A stretch of DNA of 64,000 nucleotides from Thermohalobaculum sp039821125 (GCA_039821125.1 JBCBOR010000003.1:62001-126000), one strand, 5' to 3'. Positions 1-8,084 are shown, numbered from the stretch's first letter. Notes: a model not told the origin generated them from the letters alone. Numbers and translations are program-made.

Positions 1-206
1 GTTCTCAGGGTCAGGACGGCCTGGTTTTTGTCGGGCGTAGCGATGCGAAAGCAGACATAGCCTCTCTGACGTTTGCCCGGTCCATGATCCTGAACGCTCA
101 GATATCCGTTCTTCATCGAGGTGCAGGGAGACTTGGCGTCTGCTTGGATTGGAGAAACAAGTAGAGCACCAACAGCAATCGAAACAGCAACAAGGCATTT
201 CAGCAT
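1..206 (-). CDS. Small secreted protein of unknown function, 3' end cut by window edge
   Basis: Reading the reverse strand from an ATG at 206 gives 68 codons that run off the left edge of the window. The N-terminus (MLKCLVAVSIAVGALL...) is a typical Sec signal peptide with a likely cleavage site after QADA, around residue 24. The visible mature part contains two cysteines and many basic residues (around PGKRQRGYVCF). A GGGAGAGAAAG ribosome binding site sits directly upstream of the ATG, which supports the start. I do not recognise the family. The protein is probably periplasmic or secreted. Its end and full length are not visible. Confidence 0.6.
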   Translation of the reverse strand, partial: MLKCLVAVSIAVGALLVSPIQADAKSPCTSMKNGYLSVQDHGPGKRQRGYVCFRIATPDKNQAVLTLR

Positions 207-314
207 CTTTCTCTCCCATCGAAAACATTCTTGATAAACGTTTCGTAGAGAGATTTGAAAAGTGTCTCTGTATCAGCCGCTACAATTTTGATTTTATTAT
301 ATGTGACGTTTGAT

Positions 315-1934
315 TCAAACGAGCATTTCTTTCGTCGTGCTCAGCGTGATCTCGGGATAATCGCGCCCGACCCGGTCGATGTCCCATTGCAGGCGGGTCA
401 TGTAGACCGCGTCGCCGTCATGGTCGTGCGCCATCTGGCCTTTGTTCGCAGTCATGAAGGCATCGACCTTGTCGGCAGGGCCATGCACCCAACGGGCCGA
501 AACGTACTGCGTGGGCTCGAAGCGGACGGGCAGGCCGTATTCCATCTCGATCCGGCTGGCGAGGACCTCGAACTGGAGCTGCCCCACGACGCCAACCACA
601 TAAGCGCCGCCGATCAGCGGTTTGAAGATCTTGGCCGCGCCTTCCTCGGCGAACTGTGTCAGCGCCTTGTCGAGGTGCTTGGCCTTCATCGGATCGCCCG
701 CCCGCACCGTTTGCAGAAGCTCCGGTGCGAAGGAGGGGATACCGGTGAACTTCAGCGCCTCGCCCTCGGTCAGCGCGTCGCCGATTCGCAGTTGGCCATG
801 GTTCGGGATGCCGATGATATCGCCCGCCCACGCGTCCTCCGCCACCTCGCGTTCAGCGGCGAGAAACAGCACCGGGTTCGAGATCGCCATCGGTTTCTTC
901 GCCCGCACATGGTGCAGTTTCATGCCCCGATTGAAATGCCCGGAACAAAGCCGCACGAACGCGACCCGGTCGCGATGCTTGGGGTCCATGTTTGCCTGCA
1001 CCTTGAAGACAAAGCCCGAGACCTTGCCCTCGTCGGCCGAGACCTGCCGTGCATCCGCCATGCGGGGTTGCGGTGGCGGGCCATAGCTGGCAATCCCCTC
1101 CATCAACTCCTTGACACCAAACGAGTTAATCGCCGAGCCGAACCAGATCGGCGTCATATGTCCCTCGAGGAAGCTCTTGGCGTTGAACGCAGGCAGCAAC
1201 TCGCGCGCCATCTCGACCTCCTCGCGGAGCGTCTCGAGCAGGTCCTCCGGCACATGGTCAGCCAGCCGTGGATCATCGAGCCCGTCCAGCGAGATCGACT
1301 GCGCCATGACGTTGCGGTCGGCCCGGTCCATCAGATCGAGACGGTCGTGGATCAGGTCATAGGTCCCGATAAACTCGCGCCCGATCCCGATGGGCCACGA
1401 GGCAGGCGTGACGTCCAGCGCCAGGCTCTCCTGGATTTCGTCAATTATCTCAAAGATCTCCCGGCTTTCCCGGTCCATCTTGTTGCAAAAGGTCAGGATC
1501 GGCAGATCGCGCAGGCGGCAGACTTCGAACAGCTTCTTGGTCTGGCTCTCGACCCCTTTGGCCCCGTCGATTACCATGACCGCCGCATCCACCGCAGTGA
1601 GGGTTCGATAGGTGTCCTCCGAGAAATCCGCGTGGCCCGGCGTATCGATCAGATTGAACCAAAAGTCCTTGAATTCAAACGACATAGCAGACGCCGAGAC
1701 CGAGATGCCGCGGTCCTGCTCCATCTTCATGAAGTCCGAGCGGGTGCGCCGTGCCTCGCCCTTCGCACGGACCTGCCCGGCCATCTGGATCGCACCGCCA
1801 TAGAGCAGCAGCTTCTCCGTCAGGGTCGTCTTGCCCGCATCCGGGTGGCTGATGATGGCAAACGTCCGGCGGCGCCCGATCTCGGGCGGCAGGTCGGGCT
1901 GGTTCGAGGTGTGATCTGCGCGGTGGTCCAACAT
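315..1934 (-). CDS. prfC: Peptide chain release factor 3 (RF3), GTPase
   Basis: RF3 is the translational GTPase that removes RF1/RF2 from the ribosome after peptide release. The protein is 539 aa, the usual length. The GTPase motifs are clear: Walker A SHPDAGKTT at residues 29-37, switch motif DTPGHADFSEDT, and NKMD. An EF-Tu-like domain 2 and an RF3-specific C-terminal region follow. The frame stays open for another 106 codons upstream, but that extension translates the 11-bp repeat array and low-complexity sequence. The ATG at 1934 (MLDHRADHTS) gives the family's normal N-terminus, so I use it. It is monocistronic as far as can be seen, and its promoter region contains the repeat array at 1988-2064. 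The stop codon lies inside a small CGTTTGAATCAAACG inverted repeat. Confidence 0.96.
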   Translation of the reverse strand: MLDHRADHTSNQPDLPPEIGRRRTFAIISHPDAGKTTLTEKLLLYGGAIQMAGQVRAKGEARRTRSDFMKMEQDRGISVSASAMSFEFKDFWFNLIDTPGHADFSEDTYRTLTAVDAAVMVIDGAKGVESQTKKLFEVCRLRDLPILTFCNKMDRESREIFEIIDEIQESLALDVTPASWPIGIGREFIGTYDLIHDRLDLMDRADRNVMAQSISLDGLDDPRLADHVPEDLLETLREEVEMARELLPAFNAKSFLEGHMTPIWFGSAINSFGVKELMEGIASYGPPPQPRMADARQVSADEGKVSGFVFKVQANMDPKHRDRVAFVRLCSGHFNRGMKLHHVRAKKPMAISNPVLFLAAEREVAEDAWAGDIIGIPNHGQLRIGDALTEGEALKFTGIPSFAPELLQTVRAGDPMKAKHLDKALTQFAEEGAAKIFKPLIGGAYVVGVVGQLQFEVLASRIEMEYGLPVRFEPTQYVSARWVHGPADKVDAFMTANKGQMAHDHDGDAVYMTRLQWDIDRVGRDYPEITLSTTKEMLV

Positions 1935-1987
1935 GGGCCGCGCTATACCGCGGCCCGCCCACGATGGAAAGGGGCTGAGATCCACCC

Positions 1988-2064
1988 CGTATGGCACCCG
2001 TCTGGCAAACGTCCCGCACCCGTATGGCTGGTGTATGGCAGGCGTATGGCACCTGTACCGACAC
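1988..2064. repeat. Seven tandem 11-bp units (consensus CGTATGGCACC), array A
   Basis: Reading + strand in 11-base steps from 1988: CGTATGGCACC, CGTCTGGCAAA, CGTCCCGCACC, CGTATGGCTGG, TGTATGGCAGG, CGTATGGCACC, TGTACCGACAC. All units keep GT at positions 2-3, and most keep TATGGC. The array ends in CGACACAATGTCG, an inverted repeat with 5-base arms. The spacing is close to one DNA helical turn, so the units would present the same face. The array lies 54 bases upstream of the prfC start codon. A second array of the same length and order type is at 50591-50667. It does not code: 11 is not a multiple of 3, and both arrays are intergenic. It could be a protein-binding array or part of a dispersed element. 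Confidence 0.85.
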
Positions 2065-2257
2065 AATGTCGGGCGGGGACCGAACTTTGTCCGGCACGAT
2101 ATGTATTGTAGGAGCCGCAGCATGTGAGGCGGGGACAGCGCAGACCGCGGTCGGGCGCTGGCCCGGGGCGCTGCGCGCCGCTGTTCCGGGCCCGGGGGGT
2201 AGTGTGGATTTGGGCACGAGGATCCAGAACCTCGGGTGTCGAAGCGATCCATATGGA

Positions 2258-2278
2258 TCCCCGGGTCAAGCCCGAGGA
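2258..2278. repeat. GGGTCAAGCCC palindromic repeat, copy 1
   Basis: Two 8-base arms (TCCCCGGG and CCCGAGGA, one mismatch) flank the loop TCAAG. The second copy at 50766-50784 has perfect 7-base arms around the same loop. From general knowledge, GGATCCCGGGTCAAGCCCGGGATGAC-like palindromes are scattered in intergenic regions of many alphaproteobacterial genomes, so this is probably a REP-like dispersed repeat. It sits 22 bases downstream of the DmdA-like stop codon on the transcribed side and could also act as an RNA hairpin at the transcript end. Confidence 0.7.
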
Positions 2279-2300
2279 TGACGCTCCGCGATCGGGCGGG

Positions 2301-3410
2301 TCAGAGAAACGGCAGCTTGGTCATCTCGCCCCCACAGGTGCGGCCATCGGGCAGGACGACCTCGACTGTGTCGCCGGGCTGGACGTCGCGCGAGATCAGG
2401 CACATGCCGATGTTGCGTTTCAGGCGCGGCGAGAACGCCGTTGCGGTCAGCAGTCCGGCGCGGGTGCCGCCCGACATGATCGAGAGCTTTTGCGGGAAGT
2501 AGCCCAGCGGCTCGTCGAGATCGAGGAAGATGCCAAGTTGATGTCGGGTCGGGCCTTCTTCCTTGATCTTGCGCAGCGCCTCGATGCCGATGGTGTAGGT
2601 CGGGCAGGTCACGTCGACAAAACGGGACATGTTCACCTCGAACGGGTTGGTGCGGTCGTCGGTATCGCCGCCCCAGGACAGCAGCCCGCTTTCGATCCGT
2701 TCGATCGGGTTGGGGTTGCCCGGGCCGATCTCGTAGGGGGCGCCGGCCTCCTTGACGCGGTTCCAGAGATCGGGGCCATGGGTGCTGTCCATCAGGTAGA
2801 TTTCGAACCCGCCCTGTTTCGACCAGCCCGACCGCGCGAGCATGATGGGGATGTGGTCCATCATCATCTCGCGCACGGCGAAGTGGCGGATGTCGCGGAT
2901 CTCGTCGCCGAACATGGAGGCGATGACGTCTTCGGCTTTCGGGCCCTGCACAGCCAGAGGGGAGACGTCCGGCTCGAACACCTCGACATCGAGGCGGCGT
3001 TCTCCGGCGATGGCGCGGGCCCAGAACAGCATGTCGCTGTCGGCAATCGACAGCCAGAAGCGGTCATCGGCCAGTTTCAGCAGCACCGGGTCGTTCAGCA
3101 GGACCCCCTCGTGGTCGCAGACCGGCACGTACCAGCCCTGGCCGATGGGCTGGTTGGCGACGCGGCGGGGGACCAGCGTTTGCGCCAACCGGGCGGCGTC
3201 GGGGCCGCGCAACTCGACCTGGCGCTCGACCGCGACATCCCACATTGCAACGCCCTCGATCAGGCGCCAGTATTCGCCGAACGGATCGCCATAGCCCGTC
3301 GGCATCATCATGTGGTTATAGACGGTCATCGAGGACGCGCCTTCGGCGAGCGTTGCCTCGTAGAACGGGCTTTTGCGGACGCGCGGGCTGGGGGAGATCT
3401 GCAGGGCCAT
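2301..3410 (-). CDS. DmdA-like / GcvT-family tetrahydrofolate-dependent methyltransferase
   Basis: This is a 369-aa member of the aminomethyltransferase (GcvT) fold. The N-terminal half closely follows the pattern I know from dimethylsulfoniopropionate demethylase DmdA: SPSPRVRKSP, MTVYNHMMMPT, WDVAVERQVELRGPDA, LNDPVLLKLADDRFWLSIADSD, VSPLAVQGPKA and ARSGWSKQGGFEIYL. DmdA moves a methyl group from DMSP to tetrahydrofolate, giving methylmercaptopropionate. The C-terminal half (from about residue 250) matches my memory of authentic DmdA less well. It may therefore be a DmdA paralogue acting on another methylated compound. The start at 3410 is chosen because MALQISPSPRVRK is the family N-terminus and AGGAAACGCC precedes it; the frame extends 20 codons further without support. 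It is transcribed away from the divergent ABC ATPase gene at 3562. Confidence 0.7.
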   Translation of the reverse strand: MALQISPSPRVRKSPFYEATLAEGASSMTVYNHMMMPTGYGDPFGEYWRLIEGVAMWDVAVERQVELRGPDAARLAQTLVPRRVANQPIGQGWYVPVCDHEGVLLNDPVLLKLADDRFWLSIADSDMLFWARAIAGERRLDVEVFEPDVSPLAVQGPKAEDVIASMFGDEIRDIRHFAVREMMMDHIPIMLARSGWSKQGGFEIYLMDSTHGPDLWNRVKEAGAPYEIGPGNPNPIERIESGLLSWGGDTDDRTNPFEVNMSRFVDVTCPTYTIGIEALRKIKEEGPTRHQLGIFLDLDEPLGYFPQKLSIMSGGTRAGLLTATAFSPRLKRNIGMCLISRDVQPGDTVEVVLPDGRTCGGEMTKLPFL

Positions 3411-3561
3411 GGCGTTTCCTCGGATTGGTTTTTGATCTCCTGCCTGCGATTTCACACAACGGCAATGCAAAATGCGTCCTCTTGCGCTCTGGCAACGGCA
3501 TTGCTAGCTATCGACGAAGCCCGAGCAAACTACTCGGAAAGCGACGGGGCGGCATCGGTCA

Positions 3562-4692
3562 ATGACAGCGACGGGGACGGCACCACCACGGCTATCGCTG
3601 CAGGATCTGTCCTGCACGTTCGGTTCTGTCGTTGCAGTGGACGAAGTCAGCCTTGACATCGCGCCGGGCGAGATCGTGAGCCTGCTGGGCCCGTCAGGAT
3701 GCGGCAAGACGACGACGCTGCGCGTTGCCTCCGGCGTCGAGCGGCAACGAACAGGGCGGGTGCTGGTTGACGGCGTCGTCATGTCGGACAGCGCGGTCCA
3801 TCAGCCGCCCGAGGCGCGCTCCATCGGGCTGATGTTCCAGGATTTCGCGCTTTTCCCGCATCTGACCGTCGCGGAGAACATCGCGTTTGGCCTGCGCCGT
3901 GGGCACAGCCGCGCCGACGCGGGGTCTATTGTCTCGGATTATCTCGGGCGCGTTGGCCTGGCCGGATATGAAGAGAAGTATCCCCACCAGCTTTCGGGCG
4001 GCGAGCAGCAACGTGTGGCTTTGGCCCGCGCCCTGGCGCCGCGCCCCAAGGTCATGCTGATGGATGAGCCGTTCTCGGGGCTCGACAACCGCTTGCGGGA
4101 CGAGGTCCGGGACGAGGCGCTCTCGATTCTGAAGGCCGAGGGCGCCGCGGTGTTGCTGGTGACACACGAGCCCGACGAGGCCATGCGCATGTCCGACCGG
4201 ATCGCCCTGATGCGGGCCGGACGGGTCGTGCAGGTCGGTGCGCCTTACCACATCTACAACTACCCCGTGGATCGGGAGGCAGCGGCCTTCTTCTCGGATC
4301 TCAACGTCGTGCACGGTGTCGTGCAGAACCGCCAGACCGACACGCCGTTCGGGCTGTTCCTGACGCCTGGCATGGTGGATCAGGCCGATGTCGAGATCAT
4401 CGTGCGCCCGCAGCATCTGGACATCCACGAGGATACGGGCGCTGCGCCGCCGGCCACGGCAGAGTGCGGTGTCCACGCGAGGGGCCGGGTCGAGCGTGCC
4501 CGTTTCGTTGGCGCACAGTCACTGATCGAGGTGCGCATGGAGCATAACGGCGCCGTCCTGCGCGCAACCGTGCCCTACGCCTTCCTGCCGACACCGGGTA
4601 CACCGCTCTGGCTTGGCCTTCGCCGTGACCGCTGTTTCGTCTTCCCGTGCCGCGAGCAGCGCCACGTCGCCTCGCCCTACGCCGCGGAGTAG
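3562..4692 (+). CDS. ABC transporter ATP-binding protein, iron(III)/polyamine (FbpC/PotA) type
   Basis: The protein is 376 aa. The order is Walker A GPSGCGKTT (residues 43-51), Q-loop FQDFALFPHLT, signature LSGGEQQRVALARAL, Walker B VMLMDEPFSGLD, and switch His in LLVTHEPDEAM. A C-terminal regulatory region (about 235-376) of the TOBE type follows and includes VRPQHLDIHE. This is the architecture of FbpC ferric-iron importers and related CUT1/PotA ATPases. No substrate-binding protein or FbpB-like permease lies next to it. Instead a membrane protein of unknown family follows after 9 bases (4702), so the two may form an operon. Either the ATPase serves a distant permease or the unknown membrane protein is its partner. 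The substrate is therefore not assigned. Confidence 0.85.
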   Translation: MTATGTAPPRLSLQDLSCTFGSVVAVDEVSLDIAPGEIVSLLGPSGCGKTTTLRVASGVERQRTGRVLVDGVVMSDSAVHQPPEARSIGLMFQDFALFPHLTVAENIAFGLRRGHSRADAGSIVSDYLGRVGLAGYEEKYPHQLSGGEQQRVALARALAPRPKVMLMDEPFSGLDNRLRDEVRDEALSILKAEGAAVLLVTHEPDEAMRMSDRIALMRAGRVVQVGAPYHIYNYPVDREAAAFFSDLNVVHGVVQNRQTDTPFGLFLTPGMVDQADVEIIVRPQHLDIHEDTGAAPPATAECGVHARGRVERARFVGAQSLIEVRMEHNGAVLRATVPYAFLPTPGTPLWLGLRRDRCFVFPCREQRHVASPYAAE

Positions 4693-4701
4693 GGCGGCTC
4701 G

Positions 4702-5583
4702 ATGTCTGCCAACGGCTCGGGATCGCGGGAGCCGCTTGGCAGGATCCTGCTGCGTGAGGGCTATTTCTGGTTCGGCTCGATCGGCCTGGCGCTGACCGTC
4801 GTCTCGAACCTCAACACGCTGATCAGCCTGTCCAGTCTCATCACCCGTCTCGCCGTGTGGTGGCAGGCGCAGATCTACTGGGTCTGGGACGTTGTCTTCA
4901 GCCTGATTGCAATCACGCTCGTCGACAGCACGAAGGCGACACTTTCGATTGCGGTCTTCATTGTGATGATCGCGATCTCGGGCTGGCCCCGGTTTGCCAA
5001 CCTGGTCTCGCTCGCGCATTTCGAGAGGCTTGGCTTCGTCCTGATGTTGATGCTGTTTGCGCTGATCACACCGGCGGTGCTGGCCGAGCAGAGCGTGATC
5101 GTCGCCGAGTTGCAGCGGCTGGTGCAAAGCGGGACGGTTCAGCCTGCTACGCCAGCGGGCTCAAGCCTGGCACGTGAGACCTTTTATGCGGTTTTCATGG
5201 TGCTGGTCTTCGGCTTCCTGTTCGTGTTCGCGATCGTACACGGGATGCGCGGCTTTCTCAGGGGCATCCGGCAGTTTCGCGAGCGCAGCCTCGTCCCGCT
5301 GCTCGGGTCCGTCTGGATCAAGCGCCTCTACCTCGTCATCCGTCTGGTGCTCTTTGTCCTCGTCGCTGTTGTCTATGGCCTAATCTCGCCATGGCTGATC
5401 GCCCATGAACTGGGGATCACCCAGCTTCTGATCGCGCACTACGCCATCGTCGGATCGCTGTTGCTGTTCGATCCGTCCCGCCTGATGCGCAAGCTGCTGC
5501 GCGCTTATGGCGCGATCGCCGTCTTGCTACTTGCCGGTGTAATCCATGAGAACCGGTCGGTTATAAGTGCGCTGATTGCTTAA
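4702..5583 (+). CDS. Polytopic membrane protein of unknown function
   Basis: This is a 293-aa hydrophobic protein with about six or seven predicted membrane segments. The clearest runs are around residues 22-45, 60-90, 108-125, 164-185, 210-235 and 245-285. An acidic-to-polar loop (about 130-155) precedes the second half. I recognise no family motif; there is no ABC permease EAA loop that I can see. It begins 9 bases after the ABC ATPase stop codon and is probably co-transcribed with it. A possible role as the membrane partner of that ATPase is inference only. Its end is followed by 140 bases before tatA. Confidence 0.6.
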   Translation: MSANGSGSREPLGRILLREGYFWFGSIGLALTVVSNLNTLISLSSLITRLAVWWQAQIYWVWDVVFSLIAITLVDSTKATLSIAVFIVMIAISGWPRFANLVSLAHFERLGFVLMLMLFALITPAVLAEQSVIVAELQRLVQSGTVQPATPAGSSLARETFYAVFMVLVFGFLFVFAIVHGMRGFLRGIRQFRERSLVPLLGSVWIKRLYLVIRLVLFVLVAVVYGLISPWLIAHELGITQLLIAHYAIVGSLLLFDPSRLMRKLLRAYGAIAVLLLAGVIHENRSVISALIA

Positions 5584-5723
5584 CAGGAATGGAAACACGC
5601 GCGATAATCGATGTTTTCGGTGTCGCAGGGCTTTCCGCCTGCGATTTCATTCAATATGTGTAGGCGAGAGATGAGGTGCGGGGTGCCACGGCACAAGCCG
5701 CGCGATGTATGGGAGAGAGCACA

Positions 5724-5936
5724 ATGGCTCCGAGCATTTGGCAAATCGCAATCGTTGTGATTCTGCTGGTCCTGTTGTTTGGCCGCGGCAAGATCTCGTC
5801 GCTGATGGGCGACGTGGCCAAGGGGATCAAGAGTTTCAAGAAGGGCATGTCCGAGGATCCGGACGCGGACAAGGTCGAGCAGAAGGCCGAGGAAGCGATC
5901 GACGTGACGCCTGACGCCAAGAAGGATCAGGCCTGA
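5724..5936 (+). CDS. tatA: Twin-arginine translocase subunit TatA
   Basis: TatA oligomers form the membrane passage for folded proteins in the Tat pathway. The 70-aa protein starts MAPSIWQIAIVV, has one membrane helix (about residues 4-20) ending in the conserved FGRGKISSLMGD hinge, then an amphipathic helix GIKSFKKGM and an acidic tail. The start at 5724 is preferred over an in-frame ATG at 5676 because GGGAGAGAGC lies just upstream and TatA proteins start right before the helix. It is first of tatA-tatB-tatC. Potential users in this window include the twin-arginine MlaC-like protein at 35496. Confidence 0.95.
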   Translation: MAPSIWQIAIVVILLVLLFGRGKISSLMGDVAKGIKSFKKGMSEDPDADKVEQKAEEAIDVTPDAKKDQA

Positions 5937-5962
5937 TCTGACGCTTTGGCGGGACCGGCGGG

Positions 5963-6400
5963 ATGCTGGATATCGGCTGGCAGGAACTGCTGGTGATCGG
6001 TGCCCTGGCGCTGATCGTCGTTGGTCCCAAGGACCTGCCCGGACTTTTGCGCTCGGTCGGGCAATGGGTCGGCAAGATGCGTGGCATGGCGCGCGAGTTC
6101 CAAAGCTCGATGAACGAGGCGGCCCGTCAGACCGATCTTGCCAAGATCCGTGAGTTGAACGAACTCAAGAGCGATCTGAGCAAGACGATCGACTTCAAGG
6201 AGCAGGCCTCGAAAGCCCAGTCTTTCCTTGATAGCCCGCCCGAGGTGGAAAAGACCGACCCCAAGCCGGATGCGGTCACAGACACATCGCCGCCAAAACC
6301 GGATGAGGCGCCGGCGGCAACCACGGCGCCGGCACCCGCTGATCAGACCGCGCCGACCCCAGCCACACCGGAGCCGGACACCAAGGCCACCGGCACATGA
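5963..6400 (+). CDS. tatB: Sec-independent translocase protein TatB
   Basis: The 145-aa protein has the TatB N-terminus MLDIGWQELLVIGALALIVVGPKDLPGLLR, that is, a short membrane helix, the GPKDLP hinge and an amphipathic helix. A long charged segment and a Pro/Ala/Thr-rich tail (about 85-145) follow. TatB acts with TatC in receptor recognition of twin-arginine signal peptides. It lies 26 bases after tatA, and its stop overlaps the tatC start (ATGA at 6397-6400), which indicates translational coupling. Confidence 0.95.
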   Translation: MLDIGWQELLVIGALALIVVGPKDLPGLLRSVGQWVGKMRGMAREFQSSMNEAARQTDLAKIRELNELKSDLSKTIDFKEQASKAQSFLDSPPEVEKTDPKPDAVTDTSPPKPDEAPAATTAPAPADQTAPTPATPEPDTKATGT

Positions 6401-7218
6401 CCGAAAAGCATATCGAGGACAGCTCGGCCCCCCTGATCGAGCATCTGATCGAATTGCGGACCCGGCTGATCTATGCGCTTGCCGCGCTGGGGATCGCGAC
6501 CGTTGTCTGCTTCATCTTCCGGGTCGAGCTTTGGAACTTTCTGTCCGGCCCACTGCTGATCGCCGATCCCGATGCGAAGGTTGTGTCGCTGAACCCGCAG
6601 GAGGTGTTCTTCTCGGTGATGAACGTGGCGATCTGGGGCGGGTTCTTCCTCAGTTTCCCGTTCATCGCCTATCAGGTCTGGGCTTTCGTGGCGCCGGGGC
6701 TCTACAAGAACGAGCAGGGCGCGTTCCTGCCGTTTCTCTTGGCAACACCGTTCCTGTTCATTCTTGGCGCGAGCCTAGCCTACTACATGGTCATCCCGCT
6801 TGCGCTCGACTTCCTGATCGGGTTTGCCGAGAACACCGCCGAGGAAGGTGGAATCGAGATCGCGAACGAGAACCGCTTCTCGGAATTTGTCGGCTTTATC
6901 AAAGTTATGCTGCTGGCATTTGGCATGTCGTTTCAGCTTCCGGTGCTGCTGACCCTGATGGGCCGTGTCGGGTTGATCTCCTCACAGCAACTGTCAAGTG
7001 GGCGCAAATACGCCGTCGTCGGCATCGCTGCTGCTGCCGCGCTGATCACCCCGCCGGATGTGATCTCGCAGTTCCTGCTGGGGATACCGGTCTACATTCT
7101 CTACGAAATCTCCATCCACATCGTGCGCCGGTTCGAGGCACGCCGTGCCGCGGAAGACGCCGAGTTCGACGATTGGGATGACGAGGACGAAACAGACATG
7201 GCGGAGAAGACGCCTTGA
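6397..7218 (+). CDS. tatC: Sec-independent translocase protein TatC
   Basis: The 273-aa protein has six membrane segments. TatC signatures include LIEHLIELRTRLIYAL near the N-terminus, the FSVMNVAIWGGFFLSFPFIAYQVWAFVAPGLY region, and YFMVIP-like YYMVIPLALDF. TatC is the core signal-peptide receptor of the Tat translocase. The C-terminus is long and acidic (FDDWDDEDETDMAEKTP). It overlaps tatB by four bases, and its own stop overlaps the TTG start of the next gene. Confidence 0.96.
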   Translation: MTEKHIEDSSAPLIEHLIELRTRLIYALAALGIATVVCFIFRVELWNFLSGPLLIADPDAKVVSLNPQEVFFSVMNVAIWGGFFLSFPFIAYQVWAFVAPGLYKNEQGAFLPFLLATPFLFILGASLAYYMVIPLALDFLIGFAENTAEEGGIEIANENRFSEFVGFIKVMLLAFGMSFQLPVLLTLMGRVGLISSQQLSSGRKYAVVGIAAAAALITPPDVISQFLLGIPVYILYEISIHIVRRFEARRAAEDAEFDDWDDEDETDMAEKTP

Positions 7219-8075
7219 TCCCGTCCGGTGACCGGACCGCGGCTGCCCTGGAGCGGATCGCCGAAGCGCTGGAGCGGATGTCGCCTGCGCCCGCCGCGCT
7301 GCCCGATTTTGCCGCCGCTGACGCCTGGGTCTGGCAGACGGATCCCGATGCGCTGGTCCCGGTTGATCGGGTCAACCGCGTCGCACTGGATCTGCTGGTT
7401 GGCATCGATCGGGCCTCGGACACGCTGCTCGAGAACACGCGCCGGTTCGCCAAGGGCTTTCCGGCCAACAACGCGCTGCTGTGGGGCGCGCGCGGCATGG
7501 GCAAGTCCTCTTTGGTGAAAGCTGCGCATGCCGCCGTTTCGGCGGAGACAGGCACCTTGCACCTGATCGAAATCCAGCGCGAGGATATCCCATCGATTGG
7601 CCGTCTGCTCGACATGATCCGCCCGGTCGAAGGCCAGCGGTTTCTGGTTTTCTGCGACGATCTCAGCTTCGACAAGGACGACCAGCACTACAAATCGCTG
7701 AAGGCGGTGCTGGATGGCGGTGTGTCGGGACGGCCCGACAATGTGCTGTTCTATGCCACGTCGAACCGGCGTCATCTGATGCCGCGCGACATGATCGAGA
7801 ATGAGCGGTCTTCGGCCATCAATCCGTCCGAAGCGACGGAGGAGAAGGTCTCGCTGTCCGACCGGTTCGGCCTTTGGCTTGGTTTCCACCCGTGCAGCCA
7901 GGATGAATATCTCACGATGATCCGCGGTTATTGTGACCGTTACGGCATCACCATCGACGACGAGACCTTGCGAGCCGAGGCCATCGAGTGGCGCCAGACA
8001 CGTGGTTCCATTTCGGGCCGCGTGGCCTGGCAATACGTGCAGGATCTGGCAGGGCGCAACGGGGTGCGTCTTTAA
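7215..8075 (+). CDS. DUF815-family AAA-like ATPase
   Basis: The 286-aa cytoplasmic P-loop protein has Walker A GARGMGKSSL at residues 91-100 and Walker B region FLVFCDDLSFD near 145. The conserved segment ATSNRRHLMPRDMIENE and the sensor region GLWLGFHPCSQDEYL are typical of the DUF815 family (ATPases related to AAA+). The molecular role is not established. The start is TTG at 7215, supported by GGAGAAG eight bases upstream and by overlap with the tatC stop (TTGA). An ATG at 7278 is the alternative. In related alphaproteobacteria this family commonly lies near the serS-surE-pcm-nlpD or yajC-sec genes. Here it is joined to the tat operon. Confidence 0.85.
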   Translation: MIPSGDRTAAALERIAEALERMSPAPAALPDFAAADAWVWQTDPDALVPVDRVNRVALDLLVGIDRASDTLLENTRRFAKGFPANNALLWGARGMGKSSLVKAAHAAVSAETGTLHLIEIQREDIPSIGRLLDMIRPVEGQRFLVFCDDLSFDKDDQHYKSLKAVLDGGVSGRPDNVLFYATSNRRHLMPRDMIENERSSAINPSEATEEKVSLSDRFGLWLGFHPCSQDEYLTMIRGYCDRYGITIDDETLRAEAIEWRQTRGSISGRVAWQYVQDLAGRNGVRL

Positions 8076-8084
8076 GGCGTTGCC

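Larger units (their letters stand above)
1935..2300. other. Gene-free region between DmdA-like gene and prfC, with repeats
   Basis: These 366 bases hold no convincing gene. ORFs on both strands here are composed of repeat sequence and GC-rich low-complexity sequence. The content is the seven-unit 11-bp array at 1988-2064, a CGACA-caa-TGTCG inverted repeat at its right end, a GC-rich stretch (about 2120-2200), and the GGGTCAAGCCC palindrome at 2258-2278. The same kinds of element occur together at 50591-50784. The prfC promoter must lie here. Confidence 0.6.

Noticed and set aside
307..321. CGTTTGAATCAAACG over the prfC stop codon as a terminator
   Set aside because: Six-base arms with no T run downstream on the prfC strand; too weak to call.
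1988..2064. CRISPR-like array
   Set aside because: Units are 11 bases and abut with no spacers. There is no leader and there are no cas genes in the window.
255..2111. A 618-codon open frame on the + strand
   Set aside because: It is antisense to prfC. The reverse strand gives intact RF3 motifs, and the + frame is His/Arg/Asp-rich shadow sequence common in GC-rich genomes.
1935..2252. N-terminal extension of prfC by 106 codons
   Set aside because: The extension translates the 11-bp repeat array and low-complexity sequence. RF3 starts near MLDHRADHTS, 29 residues before Walker A, as expected.
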